From: Leptodactylus fallax
Taxonomy: Eukaryota; Chordata; Amphibia; Anura; Leptodactylidae
Direction: 5' to 3'
DNA length: 64,000 nt
NCBI GenBank assembly: GCA_947044405.1
Contig: CAMRHE010001073.1
Location: 1 to 64,000, forward strand
The position numbers and the translations under genes are program-made. Each line of letters opens with the position of its first letter. Position 1 is the first letter of the stretch. Below, piece by piece: positions 35,540-46,425 of the stretch. A model generated the notes under the pieces. That model saw nothing but the letters and a program-made list of their open reading frames with translations. It was not told where the DNA came from and ran no database searches.

Positions 35540-36432
35540 GTGCCCATATACGTAAGGGCATAGTCAGCCGAACCCACCAATTTTAGTAGAAACGCCCAAT
35601 TATCTTTGGTGGGCATCCTGACTCTAACCCATCTAATGGTGTTGAGGAAAGAATGATCGGCCATGTGAATTTTATCATGCCCAATCTTTTGTTTTCACAG
35701 GAGATAAGACACCACTAAAGATGTCTGGCAGTGGCTTATTCTCCTCTCCCCAGGGATACCACATGCATGCTCGAACATGCATGTGTGATTTTGGAAAGAA
35801 ATGTTTTCCCTGCTATTCCCAGAAGCATTGCTGGTACAAAGACTCTGATCCCCAGTGAATCATGTACTAAAAATAAAATAGCTGTATTTATAAGGGCTTT
35901 TCGAGATTCTGGGAAATCTCTGAAAACCCACCAAATACTTCTGGGAATATTTAAAAAAAAAAAAAATGTTCAGAATAACTTGTTCTTCCGAATTCTGTCC
36001 CTGTGTTCAGAGGTGATATAATAAATCTTCACTATTTTTTGGTTTGAGACACCTGTTTTATCTAAGCTGAGCTAAATGGATTGAAAGATTTATGGCAAAT
36101 TAACAAAGAAAATGACTGAAATAAGGCATCAAAACATTTCTTCCAAAAATTTTTGTTTCTGTTCCATTCAAGTCAATGTATGACTTGTAGGTTATTTTGT
36201 CATTATGGGATCTATCACCTATATTCCTCTTAGGCTTTGTTCACATCTGTGTCTGACGTTCCATTAGAAGTCACCGGCTAGATTTTTTTTTTGTCTGGAA
36301 AGATAAAAAACACCGTAACGGAAACCTGATGGAACTTGTTATAGTCAGTGGGATCTGTTGGGTGTTGGTGTCCATTGTGTATCAGATCCGTCTCCAGCTT
36401 GCATTACGCTTTTATGAAGGAACAGTAAAACA
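35540..36432. other. Mixed decayed repeats
   Basis: It contains a GTGCCCATATACGTAAG phrase (35541) and TTGTTCACATCTGTGTCTGA (about 36238) typical of two foldback families in this window, but no pair of ends. No gene is seen. Confidence 0.35.
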
Positions 36433-36670
36433 GAATTATGCCAGGTTCACATCTGCGCCGGGCTCTCCGTCGTTCGGGTCCACCCGGTGACCTGAATGAC
36501 TGAGAGCCAAACTGCTAACACAGCAGACACAGGTGGACCCCATTGACTATAATGGGGTCCACCAGGTGTCCGCCGTTTTCAGTAAGTCCTCCATGCAGGA
36601 CTTTTCTCTCCACCGATTTTTGGCGGTTTCTGTGACAGTGACTCCGGTACAGATGTGAACTTAGCCTTAC
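36433..36670. mobile_element. GTTCACATCTG-type foldback, intact copy
   Basis: The left AGGTTCACATCTGCGCCGG pairs with the right CCGGTACAGATGTGAACTTA. The internal pair is GGGTCCACCTGTGTC-like around GACTATAATGGGGTCC, then AGTCCTCCATGCAGGACTTT. Confidence 0.72.
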
Positions 36671-37246
36671 ACCTGCTGATGTGAACCTAGCCATAGAGGT
36701 GGTCTATTTGGACAGTCTCATTTTTTGTTAAATTAGTGTCTGATGATCATAAATTTATCACTTTAATTTTGGGGTATTCTGGAAGAAAGTGTTCAATTGC
36801 CCTGCAGCACCACCGCAGGAGATATGAAGCATTACATGTTGGGTCCTCCAGTGTAAGACATACTCTTTGTAGCTGCTTTCTTCCCTCTGGCTGAGAATTG
36901 CATTGTAGGGTACAGTCTCTGAAAATGGATTTTGTAAACCAGATCACCCCAAATTGATCACTGTATTTATTTTCGTATATTGGAACGTGTATTGGAAAAA
37001 TAAAATCTAGAATCTGATTAGCTGCTTCTGGGATCATACCCAGTCTTTGTCTGAACTGCTTTTGTACCTGTGCCTCAGTTTTGTCTTAGCTGGTAACCAT
37101 TTAGTGTGATGACAGATGCTTTTGTTTTTGGGGGTGTTAATTTTTGTTTCATCTCAGGGACTGGTAACTTTTTGTTGTCTGTGTGTAGGTTCATGTGCAG
37201 TTATGGTGCATCTAGAATTGCAGTTTTCTAAGTGGATATATACTTG
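36671..37246. other. Unassigned intergenic DNA
   Basis: No gene or repeat boundary is recognised. Confidence 0.3.
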
Positions 37247-37738
37247 TAGTACTGTGCAAAAGTTTTAGGAAGATGTAGAAGTGCCATAAAGTAAGAATGC
37301 TTTCAAAAATAGAAGGGTTAATAGTGTATTTTTGTGAATTAACAAAATGAAGTGAATGAAGAAAAGAGAAATGTAAATCCCATCAATATTTGGTGTGACC
37401 TTTGCCCTCCTGGAAGTGATGATACGGCCCCCACAGATATAGCCCTGATCTCATCATCATCCAGTCTGTCTGGGATGACAATGAAGAGAAGGATTGGAGC
37501 AAGCCTACATCCACAGAAGATCTGTGCTTAGTTCTCCAAGATGGCGGGAACAACCTCCCTGCCGAGTTCCTTCTAGAACTGTCTGCAATGTCTGTATTGA
37601 TGGGATTTAGATTTTTCATTTCTTCATTCACTTCATTTTGTTAATTGACAAAAATAAACTATTAACCCTTCTATTGCTGAAAGCCTTATTACTCTATAGT
37701 ATTTTTCCACACCTGTCTAAAACTTTTGCATAATACTG
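37247..37738. mobile_element. Tc1-derived MITE, complete palindromic copy
   Basis: The left AGTACTGTGCAAAAGTTTTA pairs with the right AAAACTTTTGCATAATACTG, followed by TA. Long arms include GAAATAGAAGGGTTAATAG-like sequence against CTATTAACCCTTCTATTG. There is no transposase. This explains the one-ended copies at 8278 and 28466. Confidence 0.8.
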
Positions 37739-38652
37739 TACGTTTTATACTGTGCAGACTTACAGTATATATTCTACAATGGTAATGTGAAAGCAGAATA
37801 CACATGGCTGGCTTAGTGCTTTTATGTTCCCACTCACAGGTCCCTTTTCTATTTGAGCAGCATTCTATTTGTTTCTCATTCTGGAGGACCTGCCGTGTCC
37901 ATGCATTACACAGACTGCCCATCTTTAGGGAGAACTGTGTAATGCTAAATTTCTCGTGTGGAGGCACTGCAGGGAAATTGAACGATTGCTTACAATTTGC
38001 TCCACAGATTACAGCTGATGACTGGGGTTCTGACAGTACTGCACCCTGTGATCAGCTTATTGTTAGGGCACCTTTATAATAAAATGGGAGTGTCCAAAGC
38101 AGACTACCAAATTATGGAAGTGCAATTACCACTTGATCGCCAAAGTTGAATATTTGCATTGCAAAAAGTGTTTATAACCTTGATCCTAGAGGGAACACTA
38201 CTTAAAACCCATGCTCCAATATGGCCACCATTTTTACCATTGTAATCTACAGGGTACAGAGCAGAAGTGCTGGGAGTGCCTATGAATGCCTTCTGCCCTT
38301 TGCTGAGTGATCCAACTTGATGTCTATACAGGGTGCAGAATGAGTGACGTCACTCCCTGCTGGTGTTTGTTGCCAGGCCTAGAATTATTAGGAAGTCTAC
38401 ATTTTGCACAGTAGTACCCCTTTAAATGACTTCCACTTGCTTGGTTCCCATGTATAACAATACGATATGTGTTTTGTGAGACTTGACGGACCATGTGATG
38501 AATGAGTCAATGAGGATATTTTGGGTGAAAATAGATTTCATCTCTAGAAAATATAAGCATTAGTATTCTTTGCACTATGAGAATCTCATGAAGTGAATGG
38601 CTTCTGCTTTTGAGGCTGGGGTATGACCAGATTCTCTAATATCACTGTGAAA
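37739..38652. other. Unassigned DNA with one T2-like end
   Basis: A right-type end (GTACCCCTTTAA) lies at about 38412-38424. No matching left end was identified. The remainder shows no gene. Confidence 0.35.
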
Positions 38653-38870
38653 GGCTACAGCCCCACATTGCGGAAACGCAGCTTTTTTTGTTGCAGATTT
38701 TGCTGTGGTTTTTTGACCCAAAGCCAGGAGTGGATTTAGCAGAAGGGAGAAGTATAAGAACTTCCTATATATTTCCAATTCCTTTTGTAGCCATTCTTGG
38801 TTTTGGCTCAAAAAACCGCAGCAAAATCTGCAACAAAAAAGCTGCGTTTCCGCAACGTGGGGCCATAGCC
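38653..38870. mobile_element. GGCCCC/GGAAACGCAGC foldback, best-preserved copy
   Basis: The left GGCTACAGCCCCACATTGCG then GAAACGCAGC pairs with the right GCTGCGTTTCCGCAACGTGG then GGCCATAGCC. Further arm pairs are TTGCAGATTTTGCTG with CAGCAAAATCTGCAA, and TTTTTTGACCCAAAGCCAG with TTGGTTTTGGCTCAAAA. Confidence 0.82.
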
Positions 38871-39010
38871 AAAAAGTTGCACATGGTAACAGGTTTTCCT
38901 AGCAAAGGAAAGGAGTCCTGAAAAGGTTGAGTAGGGTCATAAAAATCTAGCCCTATCTTCCAGTACTAAATGGAAGGATGTGCCCCTCACTGTAATACTA
39001 GCTATAGATC

Positions 39011-39243
39011 TTAAAGGGGTCTTCCAGTTGAATAAAAAAGACTGGCGGGGGGGGGGGAATGGCTGACAAAAATCAAAGAACTCTCCACCATCATGTCCGT
39101 AGGTCACATGGCAATGCTACAACTCAGTTCCATTCAAATGACTGGGACTGAGCTGCAGCAAGGCTATGTGGCCAATGGATGTGACGTCACTTCCTGAGAA
39201 GAAGAAAGTGGCCATGTTTTCTAATCCTGAATACCCCCTTTAA
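39011..39243. mobile_element. T2-like MITE (GACATCATGTCCG subfamily), copy 1
   Basis: TTAAAGGGGTCTTCCAG at the left and TACCCCCTTTAA at the right, with TTAA flanks. Core arms are ATGTCCGTAGGTCACATGGC against GGCCAATGGATGTGACGT. A poly-G run of about 11 lies at 39047-39057. The sister copy is at 49887-50088. Confidence 0.82.
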
Positions 39244-39494
39244 GGTCAATACACAATAGAATGACCAAAGGCCCGTGTCACCAGGAATAGTTCTCTTTAT
39301 GGGAATAATGCCATATGAAGTCTGAAAAGAGGGCATGATGTTACCCAATAAATAGGCCCCAGGGCTCTGCCTGTAAGTAGCGGCTCACGTGACCCATCTT
39401 CTATTTGTTGATTGGCTGAGAGGATTCACAGAATTTACAAGCTGGGCATACAACCTATAGATGGTCGGCCAACCCTACGGAAATCAGACAGATC

Positions 39495-39803
39495 TTGTCT
39501 TATATGTATGGCGACCTCTATTGCCCCAATGTGTGAGATGAGAGGCATTTTAATGGATACAGTTGTACCAAGAGCCAGTTTTAGGCGGTGAAAAAGGCCA
39601 TTGCCCTCATCTTCTGAATTGCTGCCTCCATTGCCGAAAGTATCACTGTTATTGTCAATGTGCAAATGAGCACTTCGGAGCTCCAAAGAACATTTGCATA
39701 CTGACAAAAACGGAGATATCTGGGCAATGGAGACCCCAAATTACAATGGGTAATGCAGGTAACTCTAACTTATCTATCTCCAGGGCTGGGTTGATATGGT
39801 GGG
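39495..39803. mobile_element. T2-like foldback relic, GGGCTGGGTTGATATG subfamily
   Basis: The right arm (GCATACTGACAAAAACGGAG, CTATCTCCAGGGCTGGGTTG) matches 51449-51720 closely. The left terminus is lost. Confidence 0.55.
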
Positions 39804-40999
39804 TTCTAAGTTTGTACAGTAATCTGTATAATAGATTATATTCTGGCCAATGAATAATGTAATATTACACGTATATAGGTTTGCATATTATTACATAATG
39901 GTTTATTATTGCTGTCCATTTCCATTTTTGTACATTTTTTGTTCGATTCGATACCATTTGGTCTGGATCATAGGGGTTGGGACAATGGACCCATAAATGT
40001 GTTTGATGACCCATGAGAATTTTTAGGACCAGAATGCAGAAGTATAATGAGTGGGGTAGTCAGATCAGTAGGATATGTCTTCTCGGCTGGTTGGATTAGT
40101 AAATGCTGTATTCTGGCCTCTAAATAGTCCCGTGCATGGTGGATTATTGGTCATTTCTGGTAAATATTTTCCATGATCAATCTCAGATCATTACTGAATC
40201 TCTCATTACTTAAAAAAGACATCTGTTCCTGTTTATTCTGTACCAGTCTAGGGCAGCGGCAGCACGTTTCCTAATTCTGCTCCACTTGCTATATTCCTGT
40301 TTAGCTCACAGCAGAATTGCCATAGGTTAGTGCAGCTGGCTTACCGTCAGGTAATTACTGACTAATTAGTAGAATTTGGCGGCTAATTATATAATGAATT
40401 AGATGTAATGTAATTCCGAGTTGACTGACACAGACAAGTTCTAAACAAACGAAAACTTTAGTACGAGACATTTCTCAAAGGCAAAGGCCTTTCTATAGAC
40501 CGGCACTGGCATATAACACCCCAAAATTATTCTCTCCACTGCAAATATTTCTCATATAGCCAAGGGACTGAGCCTGAAAAGGGTTACCTAATAGGGTGGC
40601 CCTTCTCATTGCCTCATCTTCTAAGAAAAAGTGACTCCCACTATGGCAACCCAGTCTCTTCATATGGCCAGCTATTTGTTTGAATGGTCATTGTGTAATG
40701 CCGCATTTTTCCTGCAGGTGGCACTAGCTTTCCTCCAGCAATATCAGCTGTTTGTAGCCAGATTTATTTTTTTTTTTAAGTTCTCTTCATGAGGCAACCA
40801 TTAAGCATAAAATTTTCTTGAAGACAGTAGAGTCAGTAGAGCTCCCAATAGGAAACAAGATGATTGGTTTACACTAGTTTCATGTAGCTTTATTTAATTT
40901 CCTGTTAAATTATGAAAAGACAGGTTTTATTCATAGTAGGGTAAGAGATATATTATCTAGATTTCTTTATAGGGTAACCCCATATTGGAAATTATTTAC
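39804..40999. other. Low-repeat DNA, with a homeodomain-motif-rich patch at 40240-40445
   Basis: No gene is seen. The patch holds several TAATTA/ATTAG-type cores (GGTAATTACTGACTAATTAG, GGCTAATTATATAATGAATT) in otherwise unrepetitive sequence, the kind of text found in conserved enhancers. This is only a suspicion without an alignment. A near-CTCF motif, CCTGCAGGTGGCA, lies at 40711-40723. Confidence 0.3.
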
Positions 41000-42776
41000 T
41001 TAAAGCAGAAATATCCAATGATTTCTGCTGCCCTATCTGAGGGCAAGATATAATAGTGGGAGAGAAGCTGAGCTCAGTGATATATAGGATTATATGATAG
41101 TGGAGAGAAGCTGAGCTCTGTGATATATAGGGTTATATGAGAGGAGAGAAGCTGAGCTCTGTGATATATAGGGTTATATGAGAGGAGAGAAGCTGAGCTC
41201 TGTGATATATAGGGATATATGATAGAGGGAGAGAAGCTGAGCTCTGTGATATATAGGTTTATATGATAGAGGGAGAGAAGCTGAGCTCTGTGATATATAG
41301 GGTTATATGATAGAGGAGAGAAGCTGAGCTCTGTGATATATAGGGTTATATGATAGAGGAGAGAAGCTGAGCTCTGTGATATATAGGGTTATATGATAGA
41401 GGAGAGAAGCTGAGCTGTGTGATATATAGGTTTATATGATAGAGGAGAGGAGCTGAGCTCTGTGATATATAGGTTTATATGATAGAGGAGAGAAGCTGAG
41501 CTCTGTGCTAGGTTTATATGATAGAGGAGAAAAGCTGAGCTCTGTGATATATAGGTTTATATGATAGAGGAGAGAAGCTGAGCTCTGTGATATATAGGGT
41601 TATATGAGAGGAGAAAAGCTGAGTTCTGTGATATATAGGTTTATATGATAGAGGAGAGAAGCTGAGCTCTGTGCTAGGTTTATATGATAGAGGAGAGAAG
41701 CTGAGCTCTGTGATATATAGGTTTATATGATAGAGGAGAGGAGCTGAGCTCTGTGATATATAGGTTTATATGATAGAGGAGAGGAGCTGAGCTCTGTGAT
41801 ATATAGGTTTATATGATAGAGGAGAGAAGCTGAGCTCTGTGATATATAGGTTTATATGATAGAGGAGAGAAGCTGAGCTCTGTGATATATAGGTTTATAT
41901 GATAGAGGAGAGGAGCTGAGTTCTGTGATATATAGGTTTATATGATAGAGGAGAGAAGCTGAGCTCTGTGATATATAGGTTTATATGATAGAGGAGAGGA
42001 GCTGAGTTCTGTGATATATAGGGTTATATGATAGAAGGAGAGAAGCTGAGCTCTGTGATATATAAGGTTATATGATAGAGGAGAGAAGCTGAGCTCTGTG
42101 ATATATAGGGTTATATGATAGAAGGAGAGAAGCTGAGCTCTGTGATATATAGGGTTATATGATAGAGGAGAGAAGCTGAGCTCTGTGATATATAGGGTTA
42201 TATGATAAAGGAGAGAAGCTGAGCTCTGTGATATATAGGGTTATATGATAGAGGAGAGAAGCTGAGCTCTGTTATATATAGGGATATATGATAGAGGGAG
42301 AGAAGCTGAGCTCTGTGATATATAGGGTTATATGATAGAAGGAGAGAAGCTGAGCTCTGTGATATATAGGGTTATATGATAGAGGAGAGAAGCTGAGCTC
42401 TGTGATATATAGGGTTATATGATAAAGGAGAGAAGCTGAGCTCTGTGATATATAGGGTTATATGATAGAGGAGAGAAGCTGAGCTCTGTGATATATAGGG
42501 ATATATGATAGAGGGAGAGAAGCTGAGCTGTGTGATATATAGGGTTATATGATAGAGGAGAGAAGCTGAGCTCTGTGATATATAGGTGTATATGATAGAG
42601 GAGAGAAGCTGAGCTGTGTGATATATAGGGTTATATGATAGAGGAGAGAAGCTGAGCTCTGTGATATATAGGGTTATATGATAGAGGGGGAGAAGCTGAG
42701 CTCTGTGATATATCATATTCTGTTCTCAGACAAGGCAGCAGAAATCACCTGACAAGTCTACTTTAAAGGGGTTGCC
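41000..42776. mobile_element. TTAA-flanked foldback whose loop is filled by a minisatellite
   Basis: The left arm TTAAAGCAGAAATATCC then TGATTTCTGCTGCCCTATCT (41000-41041) is the near reverse complement of the right arm (AGACAAGGCAGCAGAAATCA then CTGACAAGTCTACTTTAA, 42728-42776). TTAA borders fit the T2-like group. Everything between the arms is the 43-bp array. Confidence 0.75.
41053..42714. repeat. 43-bp minisatellite, about 39 copies, with higher-order structure
   Basis: The unit reads GAGAGAAGCTGAGCTCTGTG then ATATATAGGGTTATATGATA then GAG; successive copies begin 43 bp apart (for example 42391, 42434, 42477), with 40-, 44- and 34-bp length variants. Rare variants recur at exactly 217 bp (42120/42337, 42204/42421, 42281/42498), showing duplication of a five-unit block. 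Another variant, CTGTGCTAGG, recurs at 166 bp (41501/41667). Open frames here are by-products of the repeat. Confidence 0.97.
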
Positions 42777-43810
42777 TGAATGTAGAAAAAATATGCACAC
42801 TTTCTTCCTAAAACAGTGCCACAATTGTCTTCAGGTCGTGTGTAGTACTGCAATTCATTTTCTTTTGCTTCACTAGAGTTATACTTTAATTCCAGACACA
42901 ACCAATAGATCTCTTTAATATATTAGATAATTTCTTAAAGAACAACTCCATCTTTGGCAGCCTCTATAATAACAAACTTCATATTATTACATATTCTTAA
43001 ATTTACTGTTTTTATACCAACTCATACAGTATCTGTAGATGTTTCAGAATTCAGCTGGTTCACAATATGCTTTCTGGAATGAGAAAACCTGCAGAATTCT
43101 GAATTTAGCCTAGGGCATGAATGGAGAAGAAAACAGGTGACTCAATAGCAGTAGCAGATAAGGAAAGCGGAGTAATTGCCAAGTATTTTTTCTATTTCAG
43201 AGTTTTTGTTGCTGAAATATGGAATTTTCCTTTAAATAGCAAATTCCTAATTTGAAGCTATTAATAGAATTGCTCCAGTTATCTGCTGAGTGATCTGAAA
43301 TAGATCAGCCATGGGAATTTTGTATTGCCCCAGGATCGCTGCTATCTATTTGATCTGTTTGTATGGACTGATTCTACTTAATGGGAATCTGGCAGGTGAA
43401 TTTGGGACACTAAATGACCATCATGCCCTGATGGATTGGTGGTTTAGTATCCAAAATATCCCAAAAATACCTAAAGTATACCTATTTGTGCCAGTGATAT
43501 TTTCTGAAAAAAAAACCTAATACTTATCAAAAAGTTAGTATGATGATCTCATTGGATTCATCTGTGGTGCTCATGGTGCAGGCAGAGTTATCCAATACCT
43601 CAACATTTCTGTGCAAATTAATATAGAAAAACTTTACAAGAACACCATATTGATTTCTTATTTGGCTTCTTCGCTGTGTCCATATGTGCAACCATTGATA
43701 TCAGTTCAGACACTTGTCTCCCACCAGAATGCTGGATAAGAAGAGAGCACAGACAGGAAGTGTTATCAGAGGGAAACAGGAGTAGAGATGCTGTAGGATT
43801 CAGGTCTAAC
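42777..43810. other. Unassigned DNA following a T2-like start
   Basis: TTTAAAGGGGTTGCCTG at 42772 may be the start of a further T2-like copy sharing the TTAA with the previous element. No right end was found. The rest is A/T-rich and holds no gene. Confidence 0.35.
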
Positions 43811-43818
43811 CTAGAGGT

Positions 43819-44883
43819 AGAGATGGGTGAACCTCTCAGGATTCGTTTAATTTCATGTTCGGGTGGCTTGGATCCAAGATTTGCTTTGGCTGAAAACATA
43901 GTGTATAATACTGTCAGGGCACCTAGGAACCTATCTATAAAACATAGTGTAGAACACTGTCAGGGCTCCTAGGAACCTATCTATAAAACATAGTGTAGAA
44001 CACTGTCAGGGCTCCTAGGAACCTATCTATAAAACATAGTGTTTAATACTGTCAGGGCTCCTAGGAACCTATCCATAAAACATAGTGTAGAACACTCTTA
44101 GGGCTCCTAGGAACCTATCCATAAAACATAGTGTATAACACTGTCAGGGCTCCTAGGAACCTATCCATAAAACATAGTGTATAACACTGTCAGGGCTCCT
44201 AGGAACCTATCTATAAAACATAGTGTAGAACACTGTCAGGGCTCCTAGGAACCTATCCATAAAACATAGTGTATAACACTGTCAGGGCTCCTAGGAACCT
44301 ATCTATAAAACATAGTGTAGAACACTGTCAGGGCTCCTAGGAACCCATCTATAAAACATAGTGTAGAACACTGTCAGGGCTCCTAGGAACCTATCTATAA
44401 AACATAGTGTATTGTGTTACTTCTTTTGGGTCTCCTTCTGGCGTCCGGCGCTCTCTCTCTCTGCATCTCCTCCAGGCTCACTATTGAGGCCTGTGATTGG
44501 GCCTCAGCAGTGACATGGGCACACCGAGCGTCATGATGTAATGATGCTTGGCTTGCTCATGTGACTAATAGTGGCCCAATCACAGGCCTCAGTGATGACC
44601 CCAGGTGCCTTACGTCACCAGGAGAGTACCAAATGCTGCAAGGAGGCTTAAAAGTGGTAAGTAAAGGTGAGTATGGATGTTTTTTTTTATTTTTTTCACC
44701 TCCCCTGGGCCTCCACCTATTATACTCTGGGGTCTGAAGAGAAAATAATAAGAGTATAATGCCAAAGAGATTTTAGATCTCCTGAGAGGAATCGCCATTT
44801 GTTCAGTGTTGCAAAAAAATAAAATCTTTTTGAAATATTTGGGTCCAACACGGCTCGATAGAAGTTGGTTCACCCATCTCCAT
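43819..44883. mobile_element. hAT-like foldback MITE (AGATGGGYGAACC ends), copy 2
   Basis: The left AGAGATGGGTGAACCTC pairs with the right GTTGGTTCACCCATCTC. Flanks CTAGAGGT (43811-43818) and TTAGAGGT (44884-44891) match at 7 of 8 bases, an hAT-length duplication. Inner arms GGCCTGTGATTGGGCCTCAG and GGCCCAATCACAGGCCTCAG are complementary and shared with copy 1 at 5814. A 46-bp minisatellite occupies the left loop. Confidence 0.8.
43893..44410. repeat. 46-bp minisatellite, about 11 copies
   Basis: The unit contains AACCTATCTATAAAACATAG, TGTAGAACACTGTCAGGGCT and CCTAGG. Copies differ at a few sites (TCTATAAAA or TCCATAAAA; GTAGAACAC or GTATAACAC). It lies wholly inside the hAT-like foldback. 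Confidence 0.96.
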
Positions 44884-45197
44884 TTAGAGGTGACAACTTA
44901 GCAAATAAACAATTTTGTGTTACCTTTTTTCATATGCACTAAAGATCATTTTCTATATGTAGATATATGTCATAGAGGGGTGCCCCCTGCTTGGGACCCC
45001 TCAACAGCCAGAGAGAAGAGTCACTACCAAGAGCTGCTATCACTCTAGCAGGTTGACCCAACAAGAGTTACATGGTTGTCAGTTCACTTGAATGGCCGCT
45101 ACGTAACATCACATATTCCACAGCTGGAATGGTCATTATAAAGTGGCCAGAAAGGGGGGAAGATGTATTTGGAAGATGTCCTTGCTGGACAATACCT

Positions 45198-45314
45198 TTA
45201 AAGGGGGTTTACAGGATTACAAAACAGTAAACTGCAATACCAGACACAATCCATGGCCAGGTGTGGCTGGAAGAAAGCAGCCATGTATTTCCTAGCTTGA
45301 TATTACCCCTTTAA
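45198..45314. mobile_element. T2-like MITE (GCAATACCAGACACA subfamily), copy 1
   Basis: TTAAAGGGGGTTTACAGG at the left and ATATTACCCCTTTAA at the right. The internal phrase GCAATACCAGACACAATCC recurs in diverged form just downstream (GCAATACCATATACAGCCC) and in the copy at 49048. Confidence 0.65.
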
Positions 45315-45737
45315 ATGAGGTTAAGTTGCAATACCATATACAGCCCATATACAAGAGTGGCACTGTTTTTGGAAGGAAAAGCAGAAAGGTTTTTTTTTCG
45401 GAATTCTGCACCCCCCCCATCTTAAGTTCTCTACTGTAGTTTATTTTGTTAGGGACAATAGGACCTGATTTCTGTAGATTTGCTACCCTATTGGGCAACA
45501 TGGGAGGCACCTAAATATCCATATTCTTGCTTAAAATCTTATATGCTCTGTGGCATGAGCATACTGGCACTTTATAGAGAATATCTGATTATTGTAAGGT
45601 TTTCATTTTTATGAGATATTATGTTTATTAAAAGGAATATACAGTGAGATAAATCGTACAAGAACTAGTGGGAGAATGTCCTTTACTGCTGATATTCATT
45701 GTGGTGTCCTATGTATAGCCATATTTATCACTCTCTA

Positions 45738-46054
45738 TTAAAGGGAACCTCTCACATTTGTATTACAGAGCAGGAGGAGCTGAGTAGATTGATATATAGC
45801 TTTGTGGAAAAAGATTCAACATAAATTCATTTTAATCCCTGCTTATTCTTAGGAGTCAAGTGGGCGGTTCTATTCAGTAACAGTCAATCACTGAGTAGGC
45901 CCGCCCATTGGACTCCTAAACCAAGAATGAACAATGATCATGGTCTATGTTTTACAAATTATACTGAATTCTTACATATCTATCTGCTCAGCATATACTG
46001 CTCTGTAACCTGTTGCCGACTCATTGGGCAGCCAATGCGGCAAGTTCCCTTTAA
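45738..46054. mobile_element. T2-like MITE
   Basis: TTAAAGGGAACCTCTCACA at the left and GGCAAGTTCCCTTTAA at the right, TTAA-flanked. Internal TAGGAGTCAAGTGGGCGG pairs with CCGCCCATTGGACTCCTA. Confidence 0.8.
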
Positions 46055-46309
46055 GGGCTATGTACATCTTTGCAGCATTTTGCATCATCGAACTGTATGT
46101 ATTTTGGACTAAAAATAATATTCAGAGTTGGGTTTCATTAAAAATTTTGCTTTGTTTGGAGAGAGGTCTGCAAAGGGCTAGAGAAGGCGTCACCGGGCAG
46201 TCAGTCTGATGGAGTAGTTAAGAAACGTCATTCTACAGTTTGTATTATAGTGCTTATACATGCAGCTGTAGAAGCCAAAAGATGTACATTTTTTAATTAA
46301 ACCCAAATA

Positions 46310-46425
46310 TACAAATAATGTAGCCCAAAATAAAGACAATTCAATAACTAAAAATTCTGGGGAGATTAAACTAAAAAATATACAAATAATGTAGCCCAAA
46401 ATACAGACAATTCAATAACTATAAA
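46310..46425. repeat. Tandem duplication, 71-bp period, two copies
   Basis: TACAAATAATGTAGCCCAAA and ACAATTCAATAACTA occur at 46310 and again at 46381 with one or two differences. Confidence 0.85.

Noticed and set aside
42372..42716. A 114-codon minus-strand open frame with a repeating peptide
   Set aside because: It is the translation of the 43-bp minisatellite; three units are a multiple of three bases, so a long frame arises automatically.
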